Of a stretch of DNA of 64,000 nucleotides, positions 52,021-61,050 are shown piece after piece. The notes under the pieces are model-generated. The model made no database searches. It had not been told where the DNA came from and saw only the letters and a list, made by a program, of their open reading frames with translations. Positions within the stretch are counted from its first letter, which is position 1, and each line of letters begins with the position of its first letter. Origin of the DNA: Flammeovirgaceae bacterium (GTDB taxonomy: Bacteria; Bacteroidota; Bacteroidia; Cytophagales; Cyclobacteriaceae); the NCBI GenBank assembly GCA_020635915.1, contig JACJYU010000002.1, positions 1 through 64,000 of the forward strand, given 5' to 3'. The position numbers and the translations under genes were made by a program.

Positions 52021-55000
52021 ATGCAGTTATCGAAGCTGGAGATCAAGGGATTTAAGAGTTTTGCGGATAAAGTAATTATCAATTTTGACGAGGGCATAAC
52101 CGGGATTGTGGGGCCCAATGGCTGTGGAAAATCCAACGTAGTGGACTCCATCCGGTGGGTGTTGGGCGAGCAAAAAACCAGTGCCCTGCGGTCGGAAAAG
52201 ATGGAAAACATCATCTTTAACGGTACCAACAACCGCGCCCCGCTCCAATTGGCCGAAGTTTCGTTAACGATCAACAACACCAAAAACATTCTTCCCACCG
52301 AATATTCCCAGGTCACCATCACCCGCAGGCTGTACCGTTCCGGGGAAAGCGAGTATTTGCTGAACAACGTGACGTGCCGCCTGAAAGACATTACCAACCT
52401 GTTCCTGGATACCGGTGTGGCCTCCAACAGTTATGCCATCATCGAGTTGGGGATGGTGGACGATTTGCTCAACGACCGGGACAACTCGAGGAGGATGCTC
52501 TTCGAAGAGGCCGCGGGCATCTCCAAATTCAAAAAACGCAAAAAAGAGACCCTGCGAAAACTGGAAGACACGGATGCCGACCTGGAGCGCGTGGAGGACC
52601 TGCTTTTCGAGATAGAAAAAAACATGAAGAGCCTGGAGAAGCAGGCCAAACAATCTGAAACCTATTACAGGATAAAGGAGGAATACAAGGAAAAAAGCAT
52701 CCAACTGGCCAAGTTGGTGGTGAAGAAGCAAAAGGAAAAGTTTGATTCCGTAAACAAGCAGTTGGCCGCGGAAAACGATCGCAAGGCAGCGCTTGCTTCC
52801 TCTATTGCCGAGAAGGAAGCCCAAATAGAAAGGGCGAAGGCCGAACTGATCGAAAAGGAAAACACCTTGTCCAGCCGGCAAAAAGCCATAAACGAATATG
52901 TAGGGAAAATAAGGCAATACGAAAGCGAGAAGCAGGTGAAAAACGAGCGCCTGCGTTTCCTCAACGATCGCATTGCCAGCCTGAAGGACCAAATCGACCA
53001 GGACAAGCAAAGCAACGAGCGGGCCAGGTTCAGCATCCAGGGCCTGGAGGCCGAGAAGGTGTCGGCACAAAGCCTGCTCAACGAGATCACGGAAAAGGTT
53101 GAAGCGCTAAAGGCCGAGTATGATGTGCAGAAGGCCGCCACTTTTACGTTGCAGGGCGAGATGGACACACTGCGCAAAGCTTTCCGTGCCCGGCAGGACG
53201 AGTCGTACCAACTGAACAAAGCACTGGAAATACGGGAGATACAGGTCTCTTCTTTCAAGCAGGAGATAGAAAGGGCGGCCACCGACTCCCACAAACAAAG
53301 TGCAAGCCTGGCGGATTTTGAGAAGAAGCTGGTAGTGCTGAAAGATGAAATAGCAGAAAAAAACGGGTACCTCTCCAAACTCAAGAATGACGAAAGCGAA
53401 GTAGCCCAGCGTGCCTCCTCGCTGGAAAAAACCATTGAGATGATCCGCGAGGAGATGACCGAGGTAGGCCGGAAGCTCGATGCGCGGCAGAACGAATACC
53501 AGCTTACCAAATCGCTGGTGGAAAACCTGGAGGGTTTTCCGGAGGCCATTAAGTTCCTGAAGAAAAATGTAGGGTGGACGAAAAACGCCCCCCTCCTATC
53601 GGACATTATATCCACCAGCGAAGAGTACCGGGTGGCCATAGAAAACTACCTGGAGCCCTACCTCAACTATTACATAGTGGAGCATGAGGCCGAAGCGTAC
53701 GAGGCCATCAACATCCTGAGCGATGCCAGCAAGGGAAAAGCCAATTTTTTCATCCTGGACGCCTTCGACAAGTTTGTCCCTTCGGACATACACATGTACC
53801 CCGATGCCTTTCCTGCCACCCATATCATGGAGTTCGACCAGAAGTATGGCAAGCTTATGGCCTATATATTGGACAAAGTGTACGTACATGACGGGGACGT
53901 TAAAAACATTCCTGCCGGGGACGGTAATACCTTCATCACCAAAAGCGGCAAGATTACCAAGAGGCGCTTTAGCTTATCAGGCGGATCGGTAGGCCTGTTT
54001 GAAGGCAAAAAAATCGGACGGGCAAAGAACCTCGAGAAGCTGGACAAGGAAATCAAAGACCTCACCAGAAAGGTGGACGACATCCGCCAGGGGCTGCTGG
54101 ACAAACAACGCGAGCTGGAAAAATTGCGCAACAACACCTTGCAGCAACAAATTGAAGAAGCCCGCAATGCCGTTAAAATGGTGAATGACGAATTCATTTC
54201 CGTAAGCACCAAGAAGGAGCAGTTTGCCAACATGCTCAGCACGGCCGACCTCCGCAGGGAAGACATCCAGGAAAAAATCCAACTCCTGTCAGCGGAGCTC
54301 GAAGAAATAAAGCCCAAAGCAGGGCAAGCCCTTGCCGAAGTGCAGCAATACGAGGAAAAGCTCAAGTTGATCACCGAGGATTACAATGCACAAAATGACA
54401 TATTAGGACAGAAGTCCGCTGCCTTTAACGAGCAAAACATACTCCTGCACGAGCAGGGAAACAGGGTAAAGAGCCTGGAACAGGAAATGCGCTACAAGCA
54501 GGAGTCGATGGAGCAAAGCAGCAAGCGCATCGAAACCAACCAGGAAGAGCTAAAGGCCAATGAGGAAGAAATAAAGGCCATCATTACGGCTACCCAAAGC
54601 AACGATGAAGAACTCATCGCCATGTATGCCCAAAAAGAAGAGATGGAAAAAGGGCTGGGCGAAGCGGAGAAATCCTACTATGAGGCCAGGGGAAGTATCG
54701 ACCAGTATGAGAAAGACCTCAGGGAGGTGCAGCATCAAAGGCAAAACATTGACACCCTCCTGATGGAACTGCAAAATGAGCTGGGCGAGAGCAAACTGGA
54801 GCTCAACTCCGTCAAAGAGCGGTTGTCGGTGGAGTTTAAGGTGGAGTTGGATTCCATTTTGGGCGAAGAAGGCGTTACGGACAATGAAGACCTGCCCGAT
54901 GAGGAAAAGCTGCGCACTTCCGTGGCGAAGATCAGGGACCGGCTGGAAAATATGGGGCCCATCAACCCCATGGCCATGGAGGCATACAATGAAATCAAGG

Positions 55001-55557
55001 AAAGGAACGACTTCATTATCGCGCAAAAAGAAGACCTGGGGAAAGCAAAAGAATCGTTGCTCAACACCATTGCGGAGATAGAAGGCGTGGCCAGCGAAAC
55101 TTTCATGGAGGCCTTCAATAAAATCAAAGAGCACTTCGTGGAAGTATTCCGGTCGTTGTTTTCAGAAGGCGATGATTGCGACCTGAAGTTGCTTGACCCC
55201 AGCAAGCCCCTGGAATCCGATATCGACATCATTGCCAAGCCAAAGGGAAAGAGGCCCCTCACCATCAACCAACTTTCGGGCGGGGAGAAAACCCTTACGG
55301 CCACCGCGTTGCTTTTCTCCATGTACCTGCTGAAGCCCGCGCCCTTTTGTATTTTTGATGAGGTGGACGCACCGTTGGACGATGCCAACATAGACAAGTT
55401 CAACAATATCATCCGCAACTTCAGCAAAGACAGCCAGTTTGTAATTGTGACGCACAACAAACGCACCATGACCAGCACGGACGTAATCTATGGCATCACC
55501 ATGGTGGAGAAAGGGGTTTCCAAGGTAGTGCCGGTGGACCTGAGGGAACTGGCCTGA
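52021..55557 (+). CDS. smc: Chromosome segregation protein SMC
   Basis: SMC is the ATPase of the bacterial condensin that organises and separates chromosomes. From ATG at 52021 the protein has 1178 residues, the usual size. Walker A is GPNGCGKSN at 31-39, then a long coiled coil (about 165-510), a hinge at about 520-680 (VENLEGFPEAIKFL; then KGKANFFILDAFD), the returning coiled coil to about 1020, and the head with signature LSGGEKTLTATALLF and Walker B IFDEVDAPLDD. All ATPase motifs are intact. scpA and scpB are not in the window. The frame is open 32 codons upstream, but the promoter and family start favour 52021. Confidence 0.96.
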   Translation: MQLSKLEIKGFKSFADKVIINFDEGITGIVGPNGCGKSNVVDSIRWVLGEQKTSALRSEKMENIIFNGTNNRAPLQLAEVSLTINNTKNILPTEYSQVTITRRLYRSGESEYLLNNVTCRLKDITNLFLDTGVASNSYAIIELGMVDDLLNDRDNSRRMLFEEAAGISKFKKRKKETLRKLEDTDADLERVEDLLFEIEKNMKSLEKQAKQSETYYRIKEEYKEKSIQLAKLVVKKQKEKFDSVNKQLAAENDRKAALASSIAEKEAQIERAKAELIEKENTLSSRQKAINEYVGKIRQYESEKQVKNERLRFLNDRIASLKDQIDQDKQSNERARFSIQGLEAEKVSAQSLLNEITEKVEALKAEYDVQKAATFTLQGEMDTLRKAFRARQDESYQLNKALEIREIQVSSFKQEIERAATDSHKQSASLADFEKKLVVLKDEIAEKNGYLSKLKNDESEVAQRASSLEKTIEMIREEMTEVGRKLDARQNEYQLTKSLVENLEGFPEAIKFLKKNVGWTKNAPLLSDIISTSEEYRVAIENYLEPYLNYYIVEHEAEAYEAINILSDASKGKANFFILDAFDKFVPSDIHMYPDAFPATHIMEFDQKYGKLMAYILDKVYVHDGDVKNIPAGDGNTFITKSGKITKRRFSLSGGSVGLFEGKKIGRAKNLEKLDKEIKDLTRKVDDIRQGLLDKQRELEKLRNNTLQQQIEEARNAVKMVNDEFISVSTKKEQFANMLSTADLRREDIQEKIQLLSAELEEIKPKAGQALAEVQQYEEKLKLITEDYNAQNDILGQKSAAFNEQNILLHEQGNRVKSLEQEMRYKQESMEQSSKRIETNQEELKANEEEIKAIITATQSNDEELIAMYAQKEEMEKGLGEAEKSYYEARGSIDQYEKDLREVQHQRQNIDTLLMELQNELGESKLELNSVKERLSVEFKVELDSILGEEGVTDNEDLPDEEKLRTSVAKIRDRLENMGPINPMAMEAYNEIKERNDFIIAQKEDLGKAKESLLNTIAEIEGVASETFMEAFNKIKEHFVEVFRSLFSEGDDCDLKLLDPSKPLESDIDIIAKPKGKRPLTINQLSGGEKTLTATALLFSMYLLKPAPFCIFDEVDAPLDDANIDKFNNIIRNFSKDSQFVIVTHNKRTMTSTDVIYGITMVEKGVSKVVPVDLRELA

Positions 55558-55672
55558 CCGTAACCGGAAACTGTTCTATCCCTACCTTTTCCGCCAAACC
55601 TTGTGGTTTTCGGGGGAACGAATACGGGGATAAAATTGTAATGCAAGCAGTTATGCCCAAAACCGTAAGCAC

Positions 55673-56059
55673 ATGAAGCAGGATATTGCCGGGAGGAGCG
55701 ACATTGAAAAACTTGTCAATTCCTTTTACGATAAGGTGAAACGTGACGATGCCCTTGGCCCCATTTTCAATGACATCGCAAAAGTGGACTGGCCCCACCA
55801 TTTGCCCATCATGTACAATTTTTGGGAAATGGTGTTGTTCGGCAAAGGGACCTACAAAGGCGACCCTATGACCAAGCACATTCAGTTAAACCGGCAAACC
55901 ACTTTAACACCCGCGCATTTCGATCGGTGGAAAGGGCTTTTTTTTGAAACGATAGACGAGCATTTTTCCGGAAACAAAGCAGAGGAGGCAAAATTAAGGG
56001 CCACCAACATTGCCAGCCTCATGCTGTACCGCGTGCAGAAAAGCGTTCAGTTGCAGTAG
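55673..56059 (+). CDS. Group III truncated haemoglobin
   Basis: The 128-residue protein belongs to the trHb group III globins. Seen: KLVNSFYDKVKRDDALGPIFND in the A-B region, HHLPIMYNFWEMVLFG (the CD-E region with Tyr and Trp near the haem), and LTPAHFDRWKGLFFETID with the proximal histidine at His82. Such globins bind oxygen, nitric oxide or peroxide; the physiological ligand is unknown. It stands alone between smc and the convergent M20 peptidase gene. Confidence 0.94.
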   Translation: MKQDIAGRSDIEKLVNSFYDKVKRDDALGPIFNDIAKVDWPHHLPIMYNFWEMVLFGKGTYKGDPMTKHIQLNRQTTLTPAHFDRWKGLFFETIDEHFSGNKAEEAKLRATNIASLMLYRVQKSVQLQ

Positions 56060-56072
56060 TTATACTGCCTTG

Positions 56073-57608
56073 TTATTTTCTGGGAATGTCAGCAGGCAGT
56101 GTCATCAACACCGACATCAAATCAATTCCATACCATAAGTTGCCGATGCGCACATTTTCATTTTCGGCATGTTGGTTATTATCATGGTTTACCATGTTCA
56201 CGGAGATGGCTGGTGTTTTCAATACATCATAAATGGCATTGTTTACCCGGTTTGACCCCCCAGAACTGGGAAGGAACACCGCTTTGTCACCGGTAAAAGA
56301 TTTTACCCCGTTGATCACGCCCATGATTTCCGGCTGGTCCATATTCACTTTTATGGCCGGAAAACCGTCCTTGTCACGTACCACTTTCACCACTTTGGGG
56401 TATTTCATCCTGGTGGCATGGTCAGGTTCATCATACACAATGTGCCATCCCTCCTTTCTGATGTGCGCTTCCACCAGGTCCATCATTTTTTCAGGATCGT
56501 TGCCTTTCACCAAGCGCATGCCCAACTCGGCAATGGCTATTGACGGAATAATATTCCTGGCCTTGTCGCCTACCGACCCGCTAGCAAGCCCACGGACAGT
56601 AAGGCTGGGCAATAGCAGCCTCTGGTTTAGGGTTTCCCCATTGCCTTCCGTAAAACCAAGTTCCAGTTCTTCCTTTAACTGATCGTCAATATTGGGCGCA
56701 TTCGCCAGTTGGCTTTTTTCAAAATCGGATATAGGCTCAACAGAATCATAGTAACCATCAATGAGGACCGTGCCATCTTCGGCCTTCATGGAAGTGAGGA
56801 GCCGGGCCAACATTTGGCCGGGCACAGGCGCCCAGTTGCCATAGTGGCCACTATGCAAGGGGCGCGATGGGCCATACACCGTAAGCTGCATGCCTGTGAT
56901 GCCCCTGCCCCCAAATTTGAAAGACGGGTCCCCTGTTTGGTAAACCGCCCCATCGCACAGCAACCACACCGATATGTCTTTAAACAGCCCACCATATTTT
57001 TTCATATATGTCTCAATGTGGGGCGAACTGGATTCTTCTTCCCCATCGAAGAACAATTTTATGTTTGATGTCAACCCTATTTTAGAGGCCTTCAGTGCGT
57101 CAATGGCTGCCGCCATGGCAACAATGGGCGCCTTGTCATCGCTTGCCGAGCGTCCGTACAACCTCCACTCTTCATTGATCGGTTCGCCATTCTTTGGCAT
57201 AGGTATAGGCTTTCCCCCCTTGTACATGGCCTTATCGTACAATTCCGCGTCAAAGGCATCGAGCTTCCACAAGGCAGGGTCAACCGGCTGCCCATCGTAA
57301 TGGGCATAGAAGCAAAGGGTACGGGTCGCCCCTTTCACTTTTTGCACCCCATATACGATAGGTGGCGCCCCCGGCTCCTGCAACAATTGCATCTCAAAAC
57401 CCCGGTCTGCAAACATTTTTTTTATTTTTTCCGCATTGCGTTGGATGTTGGGCAGGTCAGAGGCATGGTTGGGGATGCTCACCAATCCTTTCAATTCCGT
57501 CAGGATATTGGCGCCCTCCTTTTTTATCCAGTCGCGGCTGGCGTTCACAGCGGGTTGGGCGAATGAGAAAAAAGGGAATAGCAAAAACACGATAATCCAT
57601 CTCATCAT
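56073..57608 (-). CDS. M20/M25/M40 family metallo-dipeptidase, exported
   Basis: The 511-residue protein has a signal peptide (MRWIIVFLLFPFFSFAQ). The two-zinc active site of M20 peptidases is visible: CFYAHYDGQPVDP (metal His and catalytic Asp), GRSASDDKAPI (bridging Asp), FFDGEEESSSPH (catalytic Glu and metal Glu), and a later His near the C-terminus (NHDNNQHAENENVRIGN). The insert in the middle is the dimerisation domain. It cuts small peptides in the periplasm. It is the last gene of a minus-strand group with the GH109-like and YceI genes (45 bases after the first). Confidence 0.92.
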   Translation of the reverse strand: MMRWIIVFLLFPFFSFAQPAVNASRDWIKKEGANILTELKGLVSIPNHASDLPNIQRNAEKIKKMFADRGFEMQLLQEPGAPPIVYGVQKVKGATRTLCFYAHYDGQPVDPALWKLDAFDAELYDKAMYKGGKPIPMPKNGEPINEEWRLYGRSASDDKAPIVAMAAAIDALKASKIGLTSNIKLFFDGEEESSSPHIETYMKKYGGLFKDISVWLLCDGAVYQTGDPSFKFGGRGITGMQLTVYGPSRPLHSGHYGNWAPVPGQMLARLLTSMKAEDGTVLIDGYYDSVEPISDFEKSQLANAPNIDDQLKEELELGFTEGNGETLNQRLLLPSLTVRGLASGSVGDKARNIIPSIAIAELGMRLVKGNDPEKMMDLVEAHIRKEGWHIVYDEPDHATRMKYPKVVKVVRDKDGFPAIKVNMDQPEIMGVINGVKSFTGDKAVFLPSSGGSNRVNNAIYDVLKTPAISVNMVNHDNNQHAENENVRIGNLWYGIDLMSVLMTLPADIPRK

Positions 57609-57653
57609 TTTTTGTTTTATACTTTGAAGATACTATACAAGTGGTGACAAATA

Positions 57654-59009
57654 TCAGTAATCACCGTCCCTGGCAAAATCGTTTTTCCTGTACATCCATT
57701 TGCCACTGGTAAAGTCGGGAAATGCCAACGACTCTCCACCCTGTTGAATGGAAGTTTCCGATAAAGGTGCAATCGCACTCCAGGTGACGGCATCGTAAAC
57801 ATCCTGTGGCGTATTGGCCTTTCTTTTCACCGATTCCACAAAAGCATTGACCACAAACCAGTCCATGCCACCGTGCCCGGCCCCGGTAGCTTTGGCGGCA
57901 TGGGCCTTCCATAAGGGGTGGTCATACTTGTCCAGCCACTCCTGCGCGCCCTCCCATTGGTGGGCCTCTTTGCTTTGCCCTTCTATGTAAATGGATTTGT
58001 TCACATCCATCCATATCCCATTCGTGCCCTGTACCCTAAAGCCCAATGAATAAGGCCGGGGAAGGTTGGTGTCATGCTGCAGCAATAGGGTTTCCCCATT
58101 GGCGCACTTTATCATGGTCGTTACCACATCGCCCAACTTAAATTCGATTTTGGCATTAGGGTGGCCTTCGCCACCTTTTTTTACGATATAATCATGCAGG
58201 CCGCGGGACTTGGACGCGTACGAAGAGAGGTGCGTAAACCGGTTGCCCCGGTTGATGCCTATCATCATGGCCAAGGGGCCCACGCCATGGGTGGGGTAAA
58301 GGTCGGCATTGCGCATAATCGAATATTGTGTGCGCCATTGTGCCTCCGAAAAACCTTTTTCGCCAAACTCAACGCCCCCACCATACGGCTGCTGGCCATC
58401 GTTGAATTTTACTTCCCTCAGGTCGTGCTGGTACCCTCCCTGCAGGTGGACAAGCTCGCCAAAAACATTTTGCCGCACCATGTTCATCACGGCCATGACG
58501 TCCCTCCTGTAACACACATTTTCCAGCATCATCATGGGCATGCCCGTGCGCTCGGAGGTATGCACCAACTGCCAGCATTCTTCAATGGTCGCCCCGGTCA
58601 TCACCTCGCATGCGGTGTACTTCCCTGCGTTCATGCTGTCGAGGCACATCACCGTGTGCCACTCCCATGGCGTGGATATGACAACGGCATCCAGGTCCTT
58701 GTTTTCAAGCAACTTGCGGTAGCCGTACGGCCCATCAAGCACTACCTGGGGCATGGGCTTGCCAGATTTACTGACGAGGCCTTTCGCCATGTCCATCATC
58801 CGCTGCTGCACATCGCAAATGGCCACCACCTCCACATCCGGCCTTTGCAGGAGCAGGTTTAAATGGTTTTGCCCCCGCAGCCCCACGCCTATCAGTCCTA
58901 CCCTTACGGCCTCATCTTTTTGTTTGGAAAACAAGGTGCCAGTTGGCAGTATGGTAAGCCCTACCCCGGTGAGGGTGGCCGCCTTGATAAAATCCCTGCG
59001 TGATGCCAT
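57654..59009 (-). CDS. Gfo/Idh/MocA family protein, GH109-like, with Tat signal
   Basis: The 451-residue protein begins with a twin-arginine signal (SRRDFIKAATLTGVGLTI). A Rossmann NAD-binding domain follows (VRVGLIGVGLRGQNHL near 35-50, VEVVAICDVQ), then a C-terminal alpha/beta half with THGVGPLAMMIGINRGNRF and HGGMDWFVVNAF. This is the layout of glycoside hydrolase family 109 (alpha-N-acetylgalactosaminidase) proteins that use NAD for hydrolysis. Many are annotated only as oxidoreductases. It acts after export, together with a peptidase and YceI in the same unit. Confidence 0.85.
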   Translation of the reverse strand: MASRRDFIKAATLTGVGLTILPTGTLFSKQKDEAVRVGLIGVGLRGQNHLNLLLQRPDVEVVAICDVQQRMMDMAKGLVSKSGKPMPQVVLDGPYGYRKLLENKDLDAVVISTPWEWHTVMCLDSMNAGKYTACEVMTGATIEECWQLVHTSERTGMPMMMLENVCYRRDVMAVMNMVRQNVFGELVHLQGGYQHDLREVKFNDGQQPYGGGVEFGEKGFSEAQWRTQYSIMRNADLYPTHGVGPLAMMIGINRGNRFTHLSSYASKSRGLHDYIVKKGGEGHPNAKIEFKLGDVVTTMIKCANGETLLLQHDTNLPRPYSLGFRVQGTNGIWMDVNKSIYIEGQSKEAHQWEGAQEWLDKYDHPLWKAHAAKATGAGHGGMDWFVVNAFVESVKRKANTPQDVYDAVTWSAIAPLSETSIQQGGESLAFPDFTSGKWMYRKNDFARDGDY

Positions 59010-59031
59010 CCTACAATTCTTTTATCCCCGT

Positions 59032-59604
59032 CTATTTCTGTTCGGACATTTCAGCATTGCAAATGATTTCGATAATGGGCGCCACGGAGCTGGCGGCACC
59101 CGATATGCCAAAATCGTTCCTGTCCACGCTCCCCGTCAACTGAAACCCTACCTTGTTAAGGCCGTCCCGGGTCTTGGTGGACCCGATGTGCTTGGCCACG
59201 AGTTCCACTTCCCGGGTGTTTCCCCGCATGGTCAAATCCCCTACCACCTTATAGGTATGGTCGCCTGTTTTTGTAAACGATTTACTCACAAAAGAAATAG
59301 TGGGATGGTTTTCCATGTCAAAAAAATTGGCGCTCTTCAAGTCCTTGTCGCGGGCCTCGACACCTGTGTTGATGCTATTTACCTGGGCGGTAAACGACAC
59401 TTTGGCACCTGTAAAATCCTCGGGCGTCCCGCCTTCCACGGTGGCCTCAAATTGCATGAACCTTCCGTTCACAAAAGAAATCCCCGAATGCTTGGCGTTG
59501 AACATGATGCTGGCATGGTTGGGGTCGACTTTCCACGTTTGGGCACTGGCACCAAGGGAAATAAGCAATGCGCACAGCAATGCGGTTAGGTTGTTCCTCA
59601 TCAT
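59032..59604 (-). CDS. YceI family protein
   Basis: From ATG at 59604 (59601 is also possible) the protein has 190 residues with a signal peptide (NLTALLCALLISLGASAQ). The YceI lipocalin-like barrel follows: TWKVDPNHASIMFNAKHSGIS, GRFMQFEATVEGG, KDLKSANFFDMENHPTISFVSKSF, YKVVGDLTMRGNTREVEL. YceI proteins bind isoprenoids or other lipids in the periplasm. The frame is open 29 codons upstream, but that would put charged residues ahead of the signal peptide. It lies 22 bases before the GH109-like gene. Confidence 0.92.
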   Translation of the reverse strand: MMRNNLTALLCALLISLGASAQTWKVDPNHASIMFNAKHSGISFVNGRFMQFEATVEGGTPEDFTGAKVSFTAQVNSINTGVEARDKDLKSANFFDMENHPTISFVSKSFTKTGDHTYKVVGDLTMRGNTREVELVAKHIGSTKTRDGLNKVGFQLTGSVDRNDFGISGAASSVAPIIEIICNAEMSEQK

Positions 59605-59712
59605 TTTTAGTTTTTTTTTAAATTTTTGGAAGTGTAAACTAACAAATTCAAAGCCAATTACATAGCCCTTTATACAAACCCCTTCAGGCAAAAATAGCCC
59701 CGCCCATAGGCT

Positions 59713-60417
59713 TCAGATTTCATGGTGAAGGCTTACCTGGAATTGGTTTTTGCCCCAATTATCAGTGGTTTGGTTCATGATGCCCAACTGGATTTTAAGG
59801 CTATCATCAATTATGTACCCCAAAGCCGTATAGAACCTGTTGCGGTCAAAAACTTCCACCTGGTTTCCATTCCCAATGGCCCGCTGCCCGTTTATGAATA
59901 GTTCGTTATAGAGGGCAAGGTATATGGATTTCTTTTCCATGGCCGGTCTATTCAGGGGGATATTGATAAAGAGGTTATACCGGTAGCGGGTACGGAAGTC
60001 CTGGCTGGCAACGAACCGTTGCTCGTAACGAAACCGGTGATGGGTATGCACCCTGCCAAACCGCACAGGAAATAGCGCCTCCTGGTACAACCTGCTTTCC
60101 GCAGTGGTGGAATCATCCGTCCCGTAAACACCGGTGGTCACGTTTCCGTACCCCAGGGTCATCTTGATGTTGGCGTTTTGTGGCTTATAGGTTATGCCGC
60201 CCCTCAACAGCAGTTGCTCCAGGTCGCCAGCCATGTTCCAGTTGCGGTACTGGATATCGCCCTGGGCGCCCCAGGGCCCTTCTTTAAAGGTGGTGTTGAA
60301 AAAATACATGTACCAGGCGCCCATCCTGTCTTCATCTATCTGGGCACATCCATACCTGGGCAATAGGAGGAAAAACCCAATAATAGGCATTAAGAAATAG
60401 TTTATCCTAACATTCAT
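59713..60417 (-). CDS. DUF2490 family outer membrane protein
   Basis: From ATG at 60417 the protein has 234 residues and starts with a signal segment (FLMPIIGFFLLLPRYGCAQ). The mature part is a beta-strand-rich barrel: MGAWYMYFFNTTF, GAQGDIQYRNWNMAGDL, LLLRGGITYKP, RFRYEQRFVA, RYRYNLFINIPL, ALGYIIDDSLKIQLGIMNQT. This matches DUF2490, a Bacteroidota outer membrane family of unknown function. The frame is open 39 codons further upstream; that piece has no signal-peptide character and was rejected as a start. 60390 is a further alternative start. Confidence 0.85.
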   Translation of the reverse strand: MNVRINYFLMPIIGFFLLLPRYGCAQIDEDRMGAWYMYFFNTTFKEGPWGAQGDIQYRNWNMAGDLEQLLLRGGITYKPQNANIKMTLGYGNVTTGVYGTDDSTTAESRLYQEALFPVRFGRVHTHHRFRYEQRFVASQDFRTRYRYNLFINIPLNRPAMEKKSIYLALYNELFINGQRAIGNGNQVEVFDRNRFYTALGYIIDDSLKIQLGIMNQTTDNWGKNQFQVSLHHEI

Positions 60418-60545
60418 ATATCCCACTGTGTATGATTCGCTCCTATGCCATGCATCCGGCAAATAATAAACAAAGACAATAAAAGTAAGGAAAGTGGTTT
60501 TTATTGACAACCACTCAGGCACCCAATGCCCCATTGGCCCGTACT

Positions 60546-60764
60546 TTACCCTTTTACCGCACCCAACCCGGATATAAAACCATTGGCATAGTCGTTGACC
60601 TGCCTCAACATCCTTTCCCTTTCGGGGCCCTGCACATCCAGTTTGCGGCTGGATTTGTCCAGTGCCTGGAGCTTTGCAATTATTTCGAGTTCATTGAATT
60701 TATTAACCTGTTCTTGTAACGGCCGCTCCCCATGGAGTGCCGATGACCCGGCAAACGATGGGCA
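60546..60764 (-). pseudogene. Possible remnant of a PLP-dependent amino-acid decarboxylase (N-terminal piece)
   Basis: On the minus strand one frame is open from a TGA at 60765 to a TAA at 60546 but has no ATG start. It reads LQEQVNKFNELEIIAKLQ, then ALDKSSRKLDVQGPERERML, then VNDYANGFISGL. This resembles the helical N-terminal arm of group II PLP decarboxylases, where an LD-x-S-R-x-LD stretch precedes a VxxYA element. The catalytic domain is missing. The family guess is from memory of that arm, so it is weak; the absence of a start and of the rest suggests a decayed gene end. Confidence 0.3.
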
Positions 60765-61050
60765 TCACCGGCCAAGGCGTGAAAAATAAATATGCCTGGT
60801 GACTAAGTTATGGAAAAATAGCGGCAAGGTGGATGTGCTTATAAGTAAGGTTACATTTGGTATGGTAGCCCTTCGCACCAAACCCAAAAATAGGATGAGG
60901 GGACATTGCTTTTCGAAGTTGTTGGTAAAACTTCATCGGGCCTAGCCAAGCCCTTTCAGGAAAAGAAATGCTAGATTTACTCTAAAAACAGGGCCAAAAA
61001 TTGGGGTATCCCTCCCCTAACAAAAGCCATCACGTAAAACCACCTTTGTT
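60765..61050. other. 286 bp between the decarboxylase-like remnant and ilvA
   Basis: No gene, RNA or repeat was recognised. The stretch has short stop-rich frames on both strands. It presumably holds the ilvA promoter. Near 61020 it reads CACCTTTG, a poor match to TAnnTTTG, just before the ATG at 61051. Confidence 0.5.

Noticed and set aside
60418..60534. Extension of the DUF2490 gene upstream to 60534
   Set aside because: The added residues have no signal-peptide character and would bury the clear signal segment that starts near 60400.
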